Under the pieces are notes generated by a model that worked only from the letters and a program-made list of their open reading frames with translations, was not told the origin of the DNA and did no database searches. A stretch of 64,000 bases of DNA from Paenibacillus_E allorhizoplanae. Lineage in GTDB: Bacteria; Bacillota; Bacilli; Paenibacillales; NBRC-103111. Made by a program: the position numbers and the translations under genes. Positions 59,972 through 64,000 of the stretch are shown one piece after another (the first letter of the stretch is position 1; the number at the start of each line of letters is the position of its first letter). Location: positions 682,001 through 746,000 of the forward strand of contig NZ_CAKMMW010000001.1 of the NCBI RefSeq assembly GCF_927798215.1, given 5' to 3'.

Positions 59972-61546
59972 TTAATTCATTTTCATTTCTTCCGCTAAGC
60001 CATATCTCTCCCTGTAAACTTTCGGGCTTACACCCGTGGCCTTCTTAAATACTCGGCTGAAGTGCTCCGAATTCATATAACCGATTTTTTCAGACAGTTC
60101 AATGATTTTATATCCCTTTTTTAACAATCGCTTAGACTCTTCGATACGTAAATTCGTTACATATTGAATGAAACTCTCGCCGACATTCTTCATAAATAGC
60201 CTGCTTAAATAATTTTCACTAACCCCAACCCATTGGCTAACCATCCCTAGACTCAATTCCTCACAATAATGCTGATGAATGAATTTCTTCGCCTTCTCAA
60301 CGATAGTATAGGGTGAATTTGCCTTTGAGCTTTGTTCATGAATATAACGATAAATATCGGAACAGACTTGCTTGATCCATTGTAATGTATCATCAAGTGT
60401 TTGAAAGTCGTTCAACTGATCAAATGGATGACTATGATCGAACACGCCTCCCCATCGAACCTCTTGGGTATACAGTAAGGAGCCAAGCTCCCATAGGAAA
60501 TCGGTTAGTATCAACCTTGTTTCATGAACTTCAAATCTTGCTTTTTCTTTCAATAGCTTCACGTACTGGTCAAATTCAAGCTCCCATAACGGTTCAGTCT
60601 CCAACTCAAGCAACCGTACAATCTCAAGCCCTTTGTCTTTGAGTGTTACCCGTAGATCTGTGCTAATTTCCATGCCCGATTTGATCTCATTCTCTGGATA
60701 GAAAAACTTGTCATAACCTTCAAAAAAACACCGAGAAACTAGGCTTCGCGCTTGATTCATCAATTTTGGCCAATGCTTGCTCCCATCAACGGTTTCGCTG
60801 ATTCCCATTGCAACACGGACATTCAAATACTGTTCAAGTCGGATTTTGATCAATGCGAGCGTAGTGTGAAGAAGCTCACGAATCGCTGATTCACTTCTGA
60901 GCTGCGGAACCGTTAACAGGATGATGATTTCATTCGCGTCTTCACCATAAACGACATGCTTGAATGACGCCGAGTCCATTTCTGTTTTAATCATCTGCTT
61001 AATCGCCTTCTGCGAAATCATCTCTACCGAGCTTGAAATCGACATCGCAACGGCTATTTGATTACTCTCGCCTAGCTCATTGCACATTTCAGTAATGCTT
61101 CCAGAATACTCAAATGTATGAGCTTGATCGGTAGTTTGCAAATCAGTCGAAGCACCCAGCGTTATTAATTTTCGCTCAACTTTATGCAATACAGACAGCA
61201 TGTGCTCCTCGTCCATATCTACTTTTACAATATAATCAAAGGCTCCAAGTATGAAAGCTTCACGAACATATCGATAATCATTGTAGGCACTTAAGATAAT
61301 TGAAATTGGCTTTTTCATGGCATCTAAGGATTGCATAGCTCCTAACAGTTCGATTCCGTTCATTTTGGGCATCTGAATATCAACTAGCAATATATCGATA
61401 TCATTACGCGCTTGCAAAGTTGCTAGTGCCTCCATGCCATCATCAGCTTCAGCTACAATTTCCATATCCAGTTCATTCCATCCAATCATTTGGTGCATAG
61501 CTAGTCTCACAAGCGGCTCATCGTCTACAATCATGACTTTATACAA
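59972..61546 (-). CDS. orphan YesN-family AraC-type response regulator 2
   Basis: 524 aa, TTG start giving MYKVMIVDDE, with GGAG 11 nt upstream. Receiver with Asp56 (ILLVDIQMP); AraC HTH about 415-512, almost residue-for-residue the same as the regulator at 30617-32236, while the middle domains differ more. It follows a transporter operon (63299-61590) by 43 bp and may be co-transcribed with it. A kinase partner is not in the window; it may lie beyond the right edge. Confidence 0.93.
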   Translation of the reverse strand: MYKVMIVDDEPLVRLAMHQMIGWNELDMEIVAEADDGMEALATLQARNDIDILLVDIQMPKMNGIELLGAMQSLDAMKKPISIILSAYNDYRYVREAFILGAFDYIVKVDMDEEHMLSVLHKVERKLITLGASTDLQTTDQAHTFEYSGSITEMCNELGESNQIAVAMSISSSVEMISQKAIKQMIKTEMDSASFKHVVYGEDANEIIILLTVPQLRSESAIRELLHTTLALIKIRLEQYLNVRVAMGISETVDGSKHWPKLMNQARSLVSRCFFEGYDKFFYPENEIKSGMEISTDLRVTLKDKGLEIVRLLELETEPLWELEFDQYVKLLKEKARFEVHETRLILTDFLWELGSLLYTQEVRWGGVFDHSHPFDQLNDFQTLDDTLQWIKQVCSDIYRYIHEQSSKANSPYTIVEKAKKFIHQHYCEELSLGMVSQWVGVSENYLSRLFMKNVGESFIQYVTNLRIEESKRLLKKGYKIIELSEKIGYMNSEHFSRVFKKATGVSPKVYRERYGLAEEMKMN

Positions 61547-61589
61547 GCACCCATCATCTCCAATGGCAGATTGATTTCATACTAGGCAA

Positions 61590-62417
61590 TTACCCTTTAA
61601 CCGCACCGTCCATCATTCCCTTAAATATATATTTATGGAAAAGGATATAGATAAGTGCACTCGGGAATAAAGCGACCATGATGGCTGCACATAATGAAGC
61701 TAGATCTGAACTATGATCGCCAACATAACTTGTTAATGATGTAGCAATGGTTAATAGCCTTCGAGATGGCATATAGAGCTGTTGGACAAAGATATCGTTC
61801 ATGATGGCTACTCCCTTAAGAATGCCAAGTGTTGCTGTCGCTGGAAGCAACAAAGGGAAAATAACGGATCTAAAGATTCGGAAATAAGAGGCGCCGTCCA
61901 GCATAGCACTTTCATCCAACTGTTCTGAAATTTTCTCCAGAAATTGCATATAAATATAAATTTGCAAAATATCCGTGCCCACATAGATAATAATAGGGGC
62001 CCAGATTGTATCATAGGCTCCAATCTTATGAATTAATTGAAATCGTGCAATTTCAGTCGTATAGGTCGGGATCACCATGGCAAACAAAAATAATGCAACA
62101 ATGATCTTCTTGCCAACAAATTGAAAGCGATTTAATACATAAGCTGTCATTGTCCCAAGCAGTGCGTTGCCAACGATACTTATCCCTACTAGTAGAAATG
62201 AATTTTGCAAGCCTCGTAACAAGTGGCCCTTGGTAATAGCAACTTTGTAATTATCCAAATTCATAAAACTAGATGGCAATGAAAATGGTGATGTTTGCGC
62301 CAGCTCCAAATTGTTTTTAAACGACCCGAAAAAAATGAGCAGGATAGGTACAAACACAACAACAGCCATACCTAGGAATAGCAAATAATATATGGTTCGG
62401 CTCAGAATACGTGCCAC
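61590..62417 (-). CDS. CUT1 sugar ABC transporter permease, MalG type
   Basis: 275 aa; hydrophobic segments throughout, EAA motif (QLDESAMLDGASYFRIFRSVIFP) and GMMDGAVKG tail. GTG start at 62417 directly after the upstream permease stop, with an AGGAGTGAG sequence upstream. Third transporter system in the window; substrate unknown, though the following regulator suggests a link to the enzyme genes. Confidence 0.93.
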   Translation of the reverse strand: MARILSRTIYYLLFLGMAVVVFVPILLIFFGSFKNNLELAQTSPFSLPSSFMNLDNYKVAITKGHLLRGLQNSFLLVGISIVGNALLGTMTAYVLNRFQFVGKKIIVALFLFAMVIPTYTTEIARFQLIHKIGAYDTIWAPIIIYVGTDILQIYIYMQFLEKISEQLDESAMLDGASYFRIFRSVIFPLLLPATATLGILKGVAIMNDIFVQQLYMPSRRLLTIATSLTSYVGDHSSDLASLCAAIMVALFPSALIYILFHKYIFKGMMDGAVKG

Positions 62418-63299
62418 CTAAAGCTCACTCCTATCTTTAATCAACCATTGCTGCACCCTGGAAAGAATAATAACCAAAAGTAAGAGTATCATAGCCATTG
62501 CAGAGGCAAGACCATAGCTGTTGTTTTTAAATGCCGTACTTAATGCGAACAATCCGAATGTGCTGCTTTCAATTCCCGGTCCGCCACCGGTGATGACTAA
62601 AGGAATATCATATTGAAGTAGTGCGCCCGAGATATTAAGGAATAATATAATTTCAACAACACGCCGGATACTTGGTAACGTAATGTAACGCTGCTGCTGC
62701 CAAAAGTTGGCCCCGTCAAGCTTCGCGGATTCGTATAAATCAATAGGGATGGATTGAAGCCCTGACATAAAAAGAATGATATGAACACCCGAGAAGCGCC
62801 ATACAGATACGGCTACGAGCGAGTAATTAACGACATTCACATTGCTGATCCACCCTGTAATGTAGGACTCCAAGCCTACAGCTCTCAGAACCGCATCTAA
62901 CGGTCCATTCACAGGATTGTAAATATAAGTAAACATATACGCTACGGCAATCCCATTAATAATATAGGGCATGAGTACAGTGAATCTGAAAAACGAGCTT
63001 CCTAGCAGTTTCCGATTTAGCAGAACAGCCGCCACAAGTTCAACGGGAATCATACATGTATGAATAATAAAATAAAGAGCGTTATTTTTCAGCGCGTGCC
63101 AAGCTTCTGGAAAATCAAACAATACCCTTGAATAATTGTCTAAACCAATGTACTTAAACGTTGGGCTGAATCCGTCCCAGTTCGTAAAACTGTAACGAAC
63201 CAATTCGATGGTTGGATAGAACAGAAATAGTAAGAGCAGCGAAACTGGCGCGAACAATAAAGTAACGATCGTTACCTTTTTTTGCAGATTATAATTCAT
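62418..63299 (-). CDS. CUT1 sugar ABC transporter permease, MalF type
   Basis: 293 aa permease with TM1 about 10-30 and EAA motif (DLYESAKLDGANFWQQQRYITLP). AGGAG 8 nt before the ATG. It abuts the MalG-type gene with no gap and follows the binding-protein gene by 76 nt containing a hairpin. Confidence 0.93.
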   Translation of the reverse strand: MNYNLQKKVTIVTLLFAPVSLLLLFLFYPTIELVRYSFTNWDGFSPTFKYIGLDNYSRVLFDFPEAWHALKNNALYFIIHTCMIPVELVAAVLLNRKLLGSSFFRFTVLMPYIINGIAVAYMFTYIYNPVNGPLDAVLRAVGLESYITGWISNVNVVNYSLVAVSVWRFSGVHIILFMSGLQSIPIDLYESAKLDGANFWQQQRYITLPSIRRVVEIILFLNISGALLQYDIPLVITGGGPGIESSTFGLFALSTAFKNNSYGLASAMAMILLLLVIILSRVQQWLIKDRSEL

Positions 63300-63318
63300 C
63301 TATTTCACTCCTGGTTGT

Positions 63319-63360
63319 GAGAAAAGGTGCTATTCCCAATAGCGAAGTAGCACCTTCTCT
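63319..63360 (-). terminator. hairpin between binding-protein and permease genes (third transporter)
   Basis: Inverted repeat GAGAAGGTGCTA / TAGCACCTTTTC with an interior loop. Same position as the hairpins at 1857 and 41009, so probably an expression-balancing attenuator. Confidence 0.6.
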
Positions 63361-63375
63361 TCTAATGATCATGAA

Positions 63376-64000
63376 TTATTTGCTGGAATCGATGGCCTTT
63401 TTCCACTTATTGTTCAAGTCGGCTTCAAGCTTATCAATCGACTTCCCGGCAAAAATATCTTGAGCTATCATACTAGGGTCATATTGGGCTGCGGCTTTTA
63501 CTTTGTTATACATTTCATCGATGCCATTGTACACAAACGGTTTGAACTGCGCCTTCTGCGCTTCTTTCACAAAGAATGCATTGTCACTCTTTACGGTACT
63601 CATTGTAGACATTTGTTTACTAGTACTCAGATAGGCTCCATATACCGGTTGGCTGAAAATCCATTGCAAGAATGCTTTTGATTCTCCAAGGTTTTTCGAG
63701 TTTTTGCTAATACCAATGTTCATATCAGACATCGTCATCGCAGTAAGCGGTTCGCTTTCAGTGCTTCTCCAAGGCATAATGAAAGCACCTAGATCATCTT
63801 CTGAATTCACTTTTTTAATATAATCAGGATAATACCATTGACCTAGCGCGGTCATTGCAGCTTTCTTCGCTTCAAAAGCTTGTGTCTGCTGGTCGAAAGA
63901 AATGGACAACGGATCTGGACCTGCAAGTTTTTTGGTTGAAATTTCTTGCAAGAACTTGGCAGCCTTGTCAAAGGAAGAGTTAGCCGTGAACGGCGCCTCG
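63376..64000 (-). CDS. sugar ABC transporter solute-binding protein, partial (5' end outside window)
   Basis: C-terminal part (at least 208 residues) of a family-1 solute-binding protein. The frame stays open to the window edge (EAPFTANSSFDKAAKFLQE), so internal TTG codons are not the true start. Conserved features: KKAAMTALGQWYYPDYIK, MSDMNIGISKNSKNLGESKAFLQWIF. First gene of the transporter operon with the permeases at 63299-61590. Confidence 0.9.
   Translation of the reverse strand, partial: EAPFTANSSFDKAAKFLQEISTKKLAGPDPLSISFDQQTQAFEAKKAAMTALGQWYYPDYIKKVNSEDDLGAFIMPWRSTESEPLTAMTMSDMNIGISKNSKNLGESKAFLQWIFSQPVYGAYLSTSKQMSTMSTVKSDNAFFVKEAQKAQFKPFVYNGIDEMYNKVKAAAQYDPSMIAQDIFAGKSIDKLEADLNNKWKKAIDSSK

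Noticed and set aside
63376..63951. Complete 191-aa gene starting at an internal TTG
   Set aside because: The frame is open to the window edge and the sequence is the C-terminal half of a solute-binding protein, so it is a partial gene.
1..64000. CRISPR arrays, transposases, integrases, attachment sites, tRNA or rRNA genes
   Set aside because: None recognised. The only repeats found are coding modules, terminator hairpins and promoter boxes.

Overview
The window looks like an accessory glycan-degradation island of a Paenibacillus-type Bacillota. Evidence: YesM/YesN two-component pairs, CUT1 sugar ABC transporters without their own ATPase, SLH surface anchoring, very large multimodular secreted hydrolases, clear Shine-Dalgarno sites and cre-like catabolite sites. 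No rRNA, tRNA, phage, transposase or CRISPR was seen. Nearly everything is on the minus strand; only one histidine kinase/regulator pair (42610-45998) is on plus.

Layout. 1-3.3 kb: a CUT1 transporter. 3.5-4.7 kb: a surface-anchoring protein with one cohesin-like domain and three SLH repeats. 4.9-10.6 kb: an operon of response regulator, sensor kinase, membrane-anchored sugar-binding protein and solute-binding lipoprotein. 10.7-30.4 kb: secreted GH59, M60 metallopeptidase, two tandem GH101 endo-alpha-N-acetylgalactosaminidases and GH95 fucosidase. 30.6-32.2 kb: an orphan YesN regulator. 32.4-34.9 kb: a GH98-like endo-beta-galactosidase with two CBM35-like domains. 35.0-42.4 kb: an import operon of binding protein, two permeases, cytoplasmic GH110 alpha-1,3-galactosidase and cytoplasmic GH95 fucosidase, with a divergent kinase/regulator pair at 42.6-46.0 kb. 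46.1-59.2 kb: secreted GH110, a 1803-aa GH2 beta-galactosidase and a second M60 peptidase. 59.4-59.8 kb: a FIMAH-domain gene remnant. 60.0-64.0 kb: a second orphan YesN regulator and a third CUT1 transporter, cut by the window edge.

Biology. The families together fit degradation of host-type mucin O-glycans and blood-group/alpha-Gal structures: M60 cuts the glycoprotein backbone, GH101 releases core-1 disaccharide, GH98 would release A/B trisaccharide, GH110 removes alpha-1,3-Gal, GH95 removes alpha-1,2-Fuc, and GH2/GH59 remove beta-Gal. The cytoplasmic GH110+GH95 pair beside an importer suggests uptake of intact B-type oligosaccharides.

The most striking feature is that seven secreted enzymes each end in BOTH a cohesin-like and a dockerin domain, and an SLH-anchored single-cohesin protein lies in the same locus. 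This could build enzyme chains on the cell surface, a non-cellulosomal 'mucin-degrading cellulosome'. The parts fall into two sequence classes (five enzymes without FIVAR, two with FIVAR). Most of these genes share a promoter design: an ATATCAT box next to the -35 region, often repeated 21 bp upstream, plus a cre-like site. The two orphan YesN regulators have near-identical DNA-binding domains and are candidates to read the box. Functions are inferred from sequence recognition only; no searches were run.
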